A stretch of DNA of 64,000 bases from Mycolicibacterium moriokaense (GTDB lineage: Bacteria; Actinomycetota; Actinomycetes; Mycobacteriales; Mycobacteriaceae): NCBI RefSeq assembly GCF_003347205.1, contig NZ_QQBJ01000007.1, positions 186,001 through 250,000 of the forward strand, given 5' to 3'. The first letter of the stretch is position 1, and every line of letters begins with the position of its first letter. Made by a program: the position numbers and the translations under genes. Below, piece after piece: positions 17,299 through 25,431 of this stretch. Under the pieces are notes generated by a model that was not told where the DNA came from, did not search any database, and saw only the letters and a list, made by a program, of their open reading frames with translations.

Positions 17299-17439
17299 CC
17301 ACGGCGGGGCTGCCGACGATGACGTTGCGGTGATGCTGCCGCATCGATTCGGTTGCCCGAACTCTTGTTACCGGTAGCTCAAAATTTCTGTGCCAGAACA
17401 CATCTCGGGTGCCCCGAGTTGCGGGTGCTACGGAGCCAT

Positions 17440-17580
17440 GCGTAGCATGGACACCAGCGAAGGGGAGTAGCCCCAAATCGGATAGTCGACATACTGGCCT
17501 CGCAGCGACATCGCGGAGCCCGGTTATCCGGACCGGTGCCGTCACCGGTGGGCGAGACCTTCGGCCGTACAAGACCGTAA
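17440..17580 (+). ncRNA. Probable yybP-ykoY manganese riboswitch
   Basis: The leader before the GDT1/TMEM165 gene contains AAGGGGAGTAGCCCC at 17460-17474, the hallmark of the yybP-ykoY aptamer. It then has TAGTCGACATACTGG, resembling the second conserved loop strand, and GGCGAGACCTTCGGCC near 17551-17566, like the closing strand. The class senses Mn2+ and often precedes GDT1-type exporters. A later stem (about 17589-17622, GTCGGCCGG with CCGACCGGC) could be the expression platform next to the ribosome site. Boundaries are approximate. Confidence 0.8.
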
Positions 17581-17643
17581 TCGGTTGTCGGCCGGAGGCA
17601 TTCACATCTCTCCGACCGGCAGCCACCGACCAGGGAGTGGTGC

Positions 17644-18354
17644 GTGTTCGCCGCCGTAATGCTGAGCTTCGCCGTCATCTTCGTTGCCGAACTCGGCGAC
17701 AAGTCGCAGCTGATGGCGATGACGTTTGCGCTGCGTCACCGCTGGTGGGTGGTGCTCGGCGGGATCACCTTCGCCACCACGGCGGTGCATCTGATCTCGG
17801 TCGCGGTCGGCCACTACCTCGGCGCCGCGCTACCGACACACCTGCTGGGCCTCCTGGCCGGGGTGGCGTTCGTGCTGTTCGGACTGTGGACGCTGCGCGG
17901 CGACCGGCTCTCCGACGAGGAGGCCAGCCGTGCGCAGCGGTCCACCGCGCCCGCGTTCTTCGCCGTCACGTCGGCATTCCTGCTCGCCGAACTCGGCGAC
18001 AAGACCATGCTCGCGACGGTGACCCTGGCCGCCGACAACGACTGGGTGGGCGTCTGGATCGGATCCACCATCGGCATGGTCGCCGCCGACGCGCTCGCCA
18101 TCGTGGTCGGGGCGATCGCCGGCAAGCATCTGCCCGAGCGGCTGATCCAGATCGGCGCCGCCGCGCTGTTCCTCGTCTTCGGCGTGTACATGCTGGTCGA
18201 CGGCGGCTTCCCCGCGCTGTCGGGCGTAGCGGTGTTCGCGATCGCGGTCGCGGTGCCCCTGTCCCTCGGTGCTCTGCTGTGGGTCCTACCCGAGCGACTG
18301 CGCCCGCCCGTGATGCGCCCGGAGCCGGCCGAGCTGACCCGCTCGGACGGATAG
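17644..18354 (+). CDS. GDT1/TMEM165 family (UPF0016) manganese/cation transporter
   Basis: The 236-residue membrane protein has six to seven hydrophobic segments arranged as two repeats, each carrying the family signature ExGDK(S/T): VAELGDKSQLMAMTF (E16-S21) and LAELGDKTMLATVTL in the second half. These acidic pairs form the cation path in GDT1-type Mn2+/Ca2+ antiporters. The GTG start at 17644 follows AGGGAG. The manganese-riboswitch-like leader supports a role in manganese export or homeostasis. It converges on the aminotransferase fusion gene with repeat copy C between them. Confidence 0.88.
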   Translation: MFAAVMLSFAVIFVAELGDKSQLMAMTFALRHRWWVVLGGITFATTAVHLISVAVGHYLGAALPTHLLGLLAGVAFVLFGLWTLRGDRLSDEEASRAQRSTAPAFFAVTSAFLLAELGDKTMLATVTLAADNDWVGVWIGSTIGMVAADALAIVVGAIAGKHLPERLIQIGAAALFLVFGVYMLVDGGFPALSGVAVFAIAVAVPLSLGALLWVLPERLRPPVMRPEPAELTRSDG

Positions 18355-18370
18355 CCGGGCACCACTCCCG

Positions 18371-18452
18371 CCGAGCAGACGCTAACTCGCACTATCTGCC
18401 GGGGTTTTATGCGAGTTTGCGTTCCCCTACCTGCGGTGTGGGCCCATCTCGC
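18371..18452 (+). repeat. Intergenic palindromic repeat, copy C (long form)
   Basis: The left arm CGAGCAGACGCTAACTCGCA pairs with TGCGAGTTTGCGT. The outer right arm is split by the same segment (TCCCCTACCTGCGGTGTGGG and following bases) found in copies A and B, before CTCGC. It sits between the convergent GDT1 and aminotransferase genes. It is the clearest of the three long copies. Confidence 0.75.
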
Positions 18453-18470
18453 GGGGAGAAGGCGAGCGCC

Positions 18471-21428
18471 CTAGAAGCCTTCGGTGAGCACTCGGTCCAG
18501 CGCGTCGACGTAGAAGTCGGCGGCCTCGATGTCGATGCACAGCGGCGGCTTGGTCTTGAGGATGTTCATCCGGTCGCCGGTCGGCTGGATCACCACACCG
18601 AGTTCGAGCATGCGGTCGCAGATCGCCGCGGTCTCCTCCACGGCGGGCTCGAGGGTGTCCCTGTCGCGGACCATCTCGACGCCCAGGTACAGGCCGATGC
18701 CGTGCACCGTGCCGATGATCGGGTGGCGCTCCTGCAGCGCCTGCAGCCTGGACTTCAGGTGAGCGCCCACCCGCGCGGCGTTGGCCTGCAGATCCTCGTC
18801 TCGCAGCGTGTCCAGGACGGTGATACCGATGGCGCAGGACAGCGGGCTGCCGCCGGTGGAGGAGAAGAAATAGCCCTGGCTGCGGAACTTGTCGGCGACG
18901 TCGCGGCTGGTGATGACAGCGCCGAGCGGAGATCCGTTGCCGGTCGACTTCGCAACGGAGACGATGTCGGGCACGACGTTCTGCTGCTGAAATCCCCAGA
19001 ACCAGGTGCCGAGCCGGCCGTAGGCCACCTGCACCTCGTCGGCGATCGCCAACCCTCCGCCGGCCCGGATCGCTGCGTACACCTGCTCCAGGTAACCGTC
19101 GGGCAGCGCCATGCCGCCCGCGTTGCCGTACACCGGCTCGGCGATGAACGCGGCGGGCGCGCGGCCGTCGGCGATCATTCGCTCGATCTGGGCCACCGCC
19201 TCCTCGGCGTAGCGGCCTGCGTCGGCGCCGCGGAACTTGCCGCGGAAGCTGTTGGGCGATTCCACCGTGTGCACCCAATCCGGCCGGGTGGCAAGCGCGT
19301 TCGGGTTGTCGGCGACCGATGTCGAGACGGCGTCGGTGGCGTACGTCCAACCGTGGTAGGCCTCACGCACCGCCACCACATCGCGTCTACCGGTGGCGGC
19401 CATCGCCAGCCGCAACGCCAAATCGCTTGCCTCCGAACCGGAATTGACCAGGAAGACGGTGTCCAGCGGGTCGGGCAGCATGGCGGCCAGGCGCTCGCTG
19501 AACTCGACCACCGCCTCGTAGTTGAAGCGCGAGTTCGTGTTGAGCTTGCGCAGCTGCCGGGCCGCGGTCTCGGCGACGCGCGGGTGCGCGTGCCCCAGCA
19601 CCGTGACGTTGTTGACCATGTCCAGATACGACCGGCCCGCCGTGGACATCAGGAAATGCCGCCAGCCCCGCTCGATCTGCGGCGGGCTGGCGTAATAGTG
19701 CCCCTGCACCCGAGCGAAGCTTTCGTCGCGCCGGGCGAGCAGGTCATCGTCACGGTGCGAGACGGACACCGGCGGCAGCCCGAGGAGACGACGCGGATCC
19801 CGACACAGCGCCAGCCAGCCCCTCGACAGCTCGGCCGACGTCAGCGCCGGCGCGGGCGGCACACCGCGCGGACGCACACCGAGTTCGGCCCATCGTCCCG
19901 CTGCCAGGTCGGCCAGCGCCTCGCCCGCGCGCAGCCGCGTGCCGGGCGCCGGTATTGCGGTGACGCCGGACAGGGTCAACTCGTGGCCGTCCCCCCGAAG
20001 CGCGACGGCGTCCGTCCCGGCCTCGACGACGTCGCCGGCCCACGGCGCAACGGCGCGGGTGTCCGCCGCGGGCCATAGCCGCACTCCCGTCGCCACCACA
20101 TCCGGGCTGTGCTGGCTCAGCGGATCGGCCCGGCTGAGCCGGGGCTGGCCGAATCGCGTGACCACCAGGGCGGCGTCGGCATCGACTGCCGCCCTTGCGA
20201 GTTCGTCTTCGATGTCCGGGCGCAGCCAGCCGCCGGGCACGAACGCCTCGTCGAAGGCGTCCGACTGCGGCGACAGATCGAGCGTCACCACCGCGGCCGG
20301 GTCGAGACCGGCGATCAGCGCGACGTCGACCGCGACGTCGGCGGGCGCGTCCGCGACTCCGAGGTCGGCCTTGATCAGCGCGGTCATCACGTCGATCGGG
20401 ACCGCGATCGCCTGCTCGAACATCCGGATCTCGCCGCCGGTCTGCTCGGTGACATAGGCGTTGTCGGGGTCGAGGGCCGCCTGCTGCGCGCCGCTGACGA
20501 TCAGCACCGCGGTGCGCAGCACCAGCATCGGCCACACGACGCCGGCCTCCTGCGCGCTCAACGGACGGATGGCGTGAAATGCCCGGATCGCGGGCAGGAT
20601 CGAGGTCGGGCCGTTGCCGGGGTGCCCGAGCACCGACGACGCCGTGATGGCCAACTCCGACACCGCCCATGTGCGCGACAGGTCGCCGAAGTCGATGACC
20701 CCGTCGGGATGTGCGGCCCCGCCCGCGGCGCGGGTCACGACGACGTTGGCGTCGGTGAGGTCGAGGTGGGTCGCCTGCTGCGGCAGGGTGTCGGCGACTG
20801 GGGCTATGCGCGCCCACGCGGTGGCCGCGGCCTGCTCGACCTGTGCGCGCCGCGTCGGGTCGCTGACATGGGAAAGCAGTTGCGCCACCACGTCGGCGCC
20901 GTAGCGCAGATCCCACTGCAGCGCGCGGTCGAGGCCGGGGTGGTCGAAGGTCGCCAGCGCGCGGCTGACGCGGCCGGCCACCTCGCCGAGGCCCGCAACG
21001 GCCGAGGGGCGCAGGTAGCCGGACTCGTACAGCGTGCCGCCGGGCAGGAACCGCAGCAGCCGCACATAGGCGGTCTTGTCCAGCAGACCAGTTATCGCCG
21101 TGCAGCTTTCGCCGCTGACATTGGGCAGGGGCACGGCCATCCGCAGCGCCGGCTCCGCCGCGGCGATCAGGTCGGCCGCTGCATCCTGGGCGTCCAATTC
21201 CGTTGCGTTGAAAGCAGGATTGGCGATCTTGAGGACACCTGCGACGGCGTCGTCGGCGTCGCGGACGATGAAGTTGCAGTCCTGGTTGCTGCCCAACAGC
21301 GTGGCCCGTGCCGTCATCCCGAAGTACTGCGCGACGATCTGCTCGGCCTGCGCTTCACTCACCTGGGGGCTGGGCAGCTCAGGCTCTTCGAGGAAGTTGA
21401 AGCCGACGGTGCGGCGTGGCGTGCTCAC
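18471..21428 (-). CDS. Kinase - degenerate M23-like - class III aminotransferase/phospho-lyase fusion
   Basis: The 985-residue protein has three parts. Residues about 20-350 form an APH/hydroxylysine-kinase-like domain with the catalytic HLDLTDANVVV and DFGD motifs. Residues about 380-530 resemble the M23 or lipoyl-like hammerhead insert of known fusions, here without the zinc histidines. From about 560 there is a PLP class III aminotransferase domain with NSGSEASDLALRLAMAATG, IADEVQVAYGRLG and the lysine in SVAKSTGNGSPLG. In animals the kinase and the phospho-lyase (AGXT2L type) act in sequence on hydroxylysine or phosphoethanolamine. One polypeptide may therefore phosphorylate an amino alcohol and eliminate the phosphate. 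GTG start; 4-bp overlap with the upstream hydrolase. Confidence 0.85.
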   Translation of the reverse strand: MSTPRRTVGFNFLEEPELPSPQVSEAQAEQIVAQYFGMTARATLLGSNQDCNFIVRDADDAVAGVLKIANPAFNATELDAQDAAADLIAAAEPALRMAVPLPNVSGESCTAITGLLDKTAYVRLLRFLPGGTLYESGYLRPSAVAGLGEVAGRVSRALATFDHPGLDRALQWDLRYGADVVAQLLSHVSDPTRRAQVEQAAATAWARIAPVADTLPQQATHLDLTDANVVVTRAAGGAAHPDGVIDFGDLSRTWAVSELAITASSVLGHPGNGPTSILPAIRAFHAIRPLSAQEAGVVWPMLVLRTAVLIVSGAQQAALDPDNAYVTEQTGGEIRMFEQAIAVPIDVMTALIKADLGVADAPADVAVDVALIAGLDPAAVVTLDLSPQSDAFDEAFVPGGWLRPDIEDELARAAVDADAALVVTRFGQPRLSRADPLSQHSPDVVATGVRLWPAADTRAVAPWAGDVVEAGTDAVALRGDGHELTLSGVTAIPAPGTRLRAGEALADLAAGRWAELGVRPRGVPPAPALTSAELSRGWLALCRDPRRLLGLPPVSVSHRDDDLLARRDESFARVQGHYYASPPQIERGWRHFLMSTAGRSYLDMVNNVTVLGHAHPRVAETAARQLRKLNTNSRFNYEAVVEFSERLAAMLPDPLDTVFLVNSGSEASDLALRLAMAATGRRDVVAVREAYHGWTYATDAVSTSVADNPNALATRPDWVHTVESPNSFRGKFRGADAGRYAEEAVAQIERMIADGRAPAAFIAEPVYGNAGGMALPDGYLEQVYAAIRAGGGLAIADEVQVAYGRLGTWFWGFQQQNVVPDIVSVAKSTGNGSPLGAVITSRDVADKFRSQGYFFSSTGGSPLSCAIGITVLDTLRDEDLQANAARVGAHLKSRLQALQERHPIIGTVHGIGLYLGVEMVRDRDTLEPAVEETAAICDRMLELGVVIQPTGDRMNILKTKPPLCIDIEAADFYVDALDRVLTEGF

Positions 21429-22297
21429 CGGTTGACGAACTGGACCACGGCTTCACTGAACGCGTCGTTGTCGTCGCCCGCCGCGGTGTGCCCGGCGTCC
21501 GACAACTCGACGAACTCGGCGTGCGGCACCGTCTTCAGGAAGTGCCGGACGCCCTCTTCGCTGACCACGTCGGAAAGCCGGCCGCGGATCAGCAGAATGG
21601 GAATCTTCAGGTCGATGGCGGCCTGTTCGAGTTTCTCCTCGCGGACGAACGAATCGTCGACCGGCTTGGTCAGGAACGCGGGGTCCCAGTGCCAGAACCA
21701 GCGCCCGTCGCGGAAGCGCAGGTTCTTCTTCAGGCCTTCGGGGTTGCGGGGCTTCTTGCGGTACGGCAGATACGAGGCCACGGCCTCGGCGGCCTCTTCC
21801 AGCGAGTGGAATCCGTGCAGGCCGCTGGCCATGAACTCACGGATACGGGCGCTGCCGTGCTTCTCGTACCGAGGCACCACGTCGACGAGCACGAGCTTGG
21901 TCACCTTGTCCTGGCCCGCCTCGTCGGCGGCGAGGATGCCCGTCATGCCACCCATGCTGGCGCCGATCAGGATGACGGGACGCCCGATCTGGTCGATGAC
22001 GGCGAGTGTGTCGGCGCACAGCGCGTCCACCGAGTAGTTCGCCTCGGGGGAGCGGTCGCTGTCGCCATGGCCGCGGGAGTCCATCGCGATGACGTGCAGA
22101 CCGTCGTCGGCCAGGATCTGGCAGGTGTTCTTCCACGAGTACCGGTTCTGTCCGCCGCCGTGCAGGAACAGGATCGACGGCCGCGCCTGGGCCGCCGGTG
22201 CCGTGGTTGCTGCGCGGTTCCACTCGTCGGCGATGAGCGTGAGGCCGTCGGCGCCCTGAAACTTCACTGTCTGCAGTTCACTGTGCCCGGTGCTCAC
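21425..22297 (-). CDS. Alpha/beta hydrolase
   Basis: The 290-residue protein shows the usual alpha/beta-hydrolase elements: the oxyanion HGGGQNRYSW, the nucleophile elbow GASMGGMTG (serine), an acid in RGRLSDVV, and the histidine in SDAGHTAAGDD. The GTG at 22295-22297 was chosen because GAGAGGAC lies 4-10 nt upstream; a longer frame from 22354 has no such signal and would crowd the divergent TetR. Its end overlaps the GTG of the kinase/phospho-lyase fusion, so the two are likely co-translated. The substrate is unknown; an ester or C-C bond hydrolase acting with the fusion is possible. Confidence 0.85.
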   Translation of the reverse strand: MSTGHSELQTVKFQGADGLTLIADEWNRAATTAPAAQARPSILFLHGGGQNRYSWKNTCQILADDGLHVIAMDSRGHGDSDRSPEANYSVDALCADTLAVIDQIGRPVILIGASMGGMTGILAADEAGQDKVTKLVLVDVVPRYEKHGSARIREFMASGLHGFHSLEEAAEAVASYLPYRKKPRNPEGLKKNLRFRDGRWFWHWDPAFLTKPVDDSFVREEKLEQAAIDLKIPILLIRGRLSDVVSEEGVRHFLKTVPHAEFVELSDAGHTAAGDDNDAFSEAVVQFVNR

Positions 22298-22391
22298 AAA
22301 TGTCCTCTCAGGCCTGCCCCCGGGGATCACGTTACCCAGCGGAAAATCGGGCATTTCGGGATGGTGACCGATTTGCGACGCCCGTCGTCCC

Positions 22392-22397
22392 TACAAT
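22392..22397 (+). promoter_or_regulatory. Candidate -10 box for leaderless TetR transcript
   Basis: TACAAT ends 8 nt before GTG 22406 and fits the mycobacterial TANNNT -10. If used, the mRNA would begin at or near the GTG, which favours that codon over the upstream in-frame ATG at 22361. Confidence 0.45.
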
Positions 22398-22405
22398 CTG
22401 CGATC

Positions 22406-23011
22406 GTGCAGCCTGATGCCACGAACGTCGATGACCGTCAGGGCATCATCGACGCCGCCTACGGCTGTCTGTCCGAGCCGCACCACGGCCAGATCCCGGT
22501 GGCGGCGATCCTGGAGCGGGCCGGGTTGTCGACGCGGGCGTTCTACCGGCACTTCGCGTCGAAGGACGAATTGTTCCTGGCGATGCTGCGGCAGGTGGCC
22601 GAAGCGCTGGCCGGTCGGCTGGACCGCATCGCCGAGGATTCGGCCGACGATCCGGGCGGCCAGCTGACGGCGTGGGTCGACATGATGTTCAACCTCGCGC
22701 ACGACCCTGAGCTGAGGGCGCATCTGACCGTCATCGACTCCGACGAGGTGCGCGCCGCGAAGGGGTATCGCGAGATGCGCGAGCGACTGCACACCGACAG
22801 GGAGCGCTCGTTGGTGCGCGTCCTGCACCGTGGCCGCGACGACGGATCGTTTCCTCTGGCGCAGCCGGAGCGCGACGCGGTCGCGATCAGCGCGATCGTC
22901 AGTCGCGAGCTGACGATCTGGGGTCCCGGCAGCCCCGATGATCTGGAACGGGCCCGCGGACGCGTCCTCGACTTCGCGCTGCGCGCGTTGGGAGCGACCG
23001 CGCGGGGGTAG
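22406..23011 (+). CDS. TetR-family transcriptional regulator
   Basis: After a short lead (MQPDATNVDDRQGIIDAAYG) comes a TetR helix-turn-helix, IPVAAILERAGLSTRAFYRHF, then SKDELFLAMLRQVAEALAGR and a helical ligand domain; total 201 residues. An upstream in-frame ATG at 22361 would add 15 residues but places the -10-like TACAAT inside the gene, so the leaderless GTG at 22406 was chosen with moderate confidence. It is divergent from the hydrolase/fusion operon and probably controls it. Confidence 0.8.
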   Translation: MQPDATNVDDRQGIIDAAYGCLSEPHHGQIPVAAILERAGLSTRAFYRHFASKDELFLAMLRQVAEALAGRLDRIAEDSADDPGGQLTAWVDMMFNLAHDPELRAHLTVIDSDEVRAAKGYREMRERLHTDRERSLVRVLHRGRDDGSFPLAQPERDAVAISAIVSRELTIWGPGSPDDLERARGRVLDFALRALGATARG

Positions 23012-23106
23012 ATGAGTTTCGGCGGCGGCCGGAGTCTGCATTGGAGTACGCCCACCCGCGCGCGCCCACCCACCCGCGTTCGGCAGAGACATGAAGGAGT
23101 TTCCCG

Positions 23107-23580
23107 ATGCCGGCCATCACCCCCGCGCTGTGGTTCGACGACAATCTCGAGGAAGCCGCCGAGTTCTACATCTCGATATTTCCCAACTCCTCGATCGAGT
23201 CGATCGAGCGCTACACCGACGCCGGGCCGGGCACACCGGGCCGGGTGGTGTCCGGGATCTTCCTGCTCGACGGCCACCGGTTCCTCGGCATCAACGGCGG
23301 TCCGCACTTCCAGTTCTCCGAAGCGGTGTCGTTCATGGTGCATTGCAAGGACCAGGACGAGGTCGACTACTACTGGGACCGCCTCGTCGATGGCGGGCAG
23401 GAATCGCAGTGCGGCTGGCTGAAGGACCGCTATGGCCTGAGTTGGCAGATCGTGCCGGACCGGCTGCTCGAGTTGACGGGCGGCCCGGATCCGGCCCGCG
23501 CTTCCGCCGCGACCAAGGCGATGCACGGCATGCGCAAGATCGTCATCTCCGAGTTGGAGGACGCCGCCGCGAACGCGTGA
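23107..23580 (+). CDS. VOC-family (PhnB-like) protein
   Basis: The 157-residue protein begins MPAITPALWFDDNLEEAAEF and contains PNSSIESIERY and VSFMVHCKDQDEVDYYWDRL, as in the PhnB / 3-demethylubiquinone-9 3-methyltransferase-like branch of the vicinal-oxygen-chelate fold. It ends with CGWLKDRYGLSWQIVPDRL. Members are single-domain, often dimeric, with varied or unknown substrates. AAGGAG lies about 8 nt before the ATG. No metal-ligand set can be assigned with certainty from this sequence. It stands alone between the TetR gene and the mce operon. Confidence 0.85.
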   Translation: MPAITPALWFDDNLEEAAEFYISIFPNSSIESIERYTDAGPGTPGRVVSGIFLLDGHRFLGINGGPHFQFSEAVSFMVHCKDQDEVDYYWDRLVDGGQESQCGWLKDRYGLSWQIVPDRLLELTGGPDPARASAATKAMHGMRKIVISELEDAAANA

Positions 23581-23637
23581 CGGACGTCTCGAAGCCGACG
23601 CGCGAAATCCTCGGCGCGTTCGTTATTGACCGACGCC

Positions 23638-23702
23638 GATAGGCGTTAACGCATTCTCCGTCGCGCCGTGGTCGTTTCGGAAAAACGTCGAATGCGCCTA
23701 TC
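23638..23702. promoter_or_regulatory. Inverted repeat upstream of the mce operon
   Basis: GATAGGCG (23638-23645) and CGCCTATC (23695-23702) form perfect 8-bp arms 49 nt apart, 111 nt before yrbEA. This could be a regulator site or the terminator of the VOC gene. Confidence 0.35.
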
Positions 23703-23765
23703 AGGCGACTCGCCGGTTGTAACCTCCCCCCAACCGTTCCGCAGCGGGGGCCGGCCGTCGGAAGG

Positions 23766-23813
23766 ATGCCGCCGATGACGTCAGTGAGGAGTACGCGGAG
23801 AGGGACCCGGTGA
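23766..23813 (+). CDS. Possible 15-codon leader ORF before yrbEA
   Basis: ATG at 23766 (or the in-frame ATG at 23775) opens a frame, MPPMTSVRSTRRGTR, whose TGA overlaps the yrbEA ATG as TGATG. A GGAAGG lies just before it. It is arginine-rich and unlike any domain; if translated it could couple ribosomes onto yrbEA. Very short, so evidence is weak. Confidence 0.25.
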   Translation: MPPMTSVRSTRRGTR

Positions 23814-24580
23814 TGGTCGCTTCAACTGCATTCTCCAAGCCGGTGCGCGCCTTTGGCGGGTTCTATTCGATGGCGCTGGACACCTTCGTCGCGATGTTCA
23901 AGCCGCCGTTCGCGTGGCGCGAGTTCATTTCCCAGGCGTGGTTCGTGGCGCGGGTGTCGTTGCTTCCGACGCTGATGTTGACGATTCCCTACACCGTGTT
24001 GCTGACCTTCATCGAGACCATCCTGCTGACGGAGATCGGCGCTTCGGACTTCTCCGGCACGGGCGCCGCCCTCGGCACGGTGCGGCAGATCGGGCCGATC
24101 GTGACCGTCCTGGTGGTCGCCGGCGCCGGCGCCACCGCCATGTGCGCCGACCTGGGTGCGCGCACGATCCGTGAGGAACTCGACGCGCTGCGGGTGATGG
24201 GCGTCGATCCGATCCAGGCGCTCGTGGTGCCCCGCGTGTTGGCGGCGACGACGGTGTCGCTGGCGCTGTCGGCCACCGTGATCCTGATCGGGCTCTCGGG
24301 CGCGTACTTCTTCGTCGTCTACATCCAGCACGTGTCGCCGGGTGCCTTCGCCGCCGGTCTCACCCTGATCATCGGGGCCACCGATGTGATCATCGCGTTG
24401 GTGAAGGCGGCCTTGTTCGGGCTCTCGGCCGGCCTGATCGCCTGCTACAAGGGAATTTCGGTGCACGGCGGCCCGCAGGGAGTCGGCAACGCGGTGAACG
24501 AAACCGTGGTGTTCACCTTCATGGCGCTGTTCGCGATCAACATCGTCGCGACGGCCGTGGCGATAAAGATCACGCTATGA
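23813..24580 (+). CDS. yrbEA: MCE transporter permease subunit YrbEA (MlaE family)
   Basis: The 255-residue protein has about five membrane helices and the MlaE permease core, including RQIGPIVTVLVVAGAGATAM, the EELDALRVMGVDPIQALVVP loop that meets the ATPase, and GISVHGGPQGVGNAVNETVV at the end. YrbEA and YrbEB form the membrane part of an ABC-type lipid importer. GGAGAGGGA lies 7 nt before ATG 23813; a GTG three bases earlier is possible. It overlaps yrbEB by ATGA. It opens an eight-gene mce operon. Confidence 0.95.
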   Translation: MVASTAFSKPVRAFGGFYSMALDTFVAMFKPPFAWREFISQAWFVARVSLLPTLMLTIPYTVLLTFIETILLTEIGASDFSGTGAALGTVRQIGPIVTVLVVAGAGATAMCADLGARTIREELDALRVMGVDPIQALVVPRVLAATTVSLALSATVILIGLSGAYFFVVYIQHVSPGAFAAGLTLIIGATDVIIALVKAALFGLSAGLIACYKGISVHGGPQGVGNAVNETVVFTFMALFAINIVATAVAIKITL

Positions 24581-25431
24581 CGCTCGCGAGGCCGCACTCC
24601 GAATTCCCCTGGCTGAAAAGCCGGTTCCGAAGTGTGGCCGGCCCGTGGAATCGAATCGGTTCGCAAACCAAGTTCTACGGCCGCACTTTGCGCTTCATCC
24701 ACTACGTGTTCGTCCACTACCGGATTGAGCTGATCCGGATCATCGCCCAAATGGGCCTCGGGGCAGGGGCTCTCATCGTCATCGGCGGAACCGTCGCGAT
24801 CGTCGGCTTCTTGACCGTGACCACCGGCGCACTCGTCGCGGTGCAGGGTTACAGCGACTTCTCCAACCTCGGCGTGGAGGCCCTGACGGGATTCGTATCG
24901 GCCTACTTCAACGTGCGCCTGATCGCGCCGGCCACCACCGCCATCGCCCTGTCGGCCACCATCGGCGCGGGCGCCACCGCCCAACTCGGCGCGATGCGGA
25001 TCAACGAGGAGATCGACGCGCTCGAGGTGATGGGTATCCGCAGCGTCGCCTTCCTCGCCTCGACGCGGGTGATCGCGGGCTTCCTCGTGGTGATCCCGCT
25101 GTACTGCGTGGGCGTGCTGATGGCGTTCTGGGCGGCGCGATTCGGCACCACCGTGCTCTACGGCCAATCGACGGGTGTCTACGACCACTACTTCAAAACG
25201 TTCCTCAACCCCACCGACCTGATGTGGTCGTTCGGCCAGTGCGTCGCACTGTCAGTGGTGATCATGCTGGTGCACACCTACTACGGCTACACCGCACGGG
25301 GCGGTCCGGCCGGGGTCGGTGAGGCCGTCGGACGTGCGGTGCGCACCTCGCTGATCGTCTCGGCGTTCGTCCTCGTCATGCTCTCGCTCGCCGTCTACGG
25401 CCAGTCCGGCAACTTCAACCTGGCGGGATGA
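24577..25431 (+). CDS. yrbEB: MCE transporter permease subunit YrbEB (MlaE family)
   Basis: This 284-residue paralogue of YrbEA has a cytoplasmic N-terminus, membrane helices from about residue 60, the MlaE loop MRINEEIDALEVMGIRSVAF, and the closing YGYTARGGPAGVGEAVGRAV. It pairs with YrbEA and an MceG-type ATPase encoded elsewhere. Start and stop overlap both neighbours (ATGA at each end), showing tight translational coupling within the operon. Confidence 0.95.
   Translation: MTLARPHSEFPWLKSRFRSVAGPWNRIGSQTKFYGRTLRFIHYVFVHYRIELIRIIAQMGLGAGALIVIGGTVAIVGFLTVTTGALVAVQGYSDFSNLGVEALTGFVSAYFNVRLIAPATTAIALSATIGAGATAQLGAMRINEEIDALEVMGIRSVAFLASTRVIAGFLVVIPLYCVGVLMAFWAARFGTTVLYGQSTGVYDHYFKTFLNPTDLMWSFGQCVALSVVIMLVHTYYGYTARGGPAGVGEAVGRAVRTSLIVSAFVLVMLSLAVYGQSGNFNLAG

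Noticed and set aside
17409-20078. 889-codon forward frame
   Set aside because: Covers the riboswitch, the GDT1 gene in another frame and the antisense of the kinase/phospho-lyase fusion; no family features.
20109-22037. 642-codon forward frame
   Set aside because: Lies antisense to the fusion and hydrolase genes, which have clear motifs.
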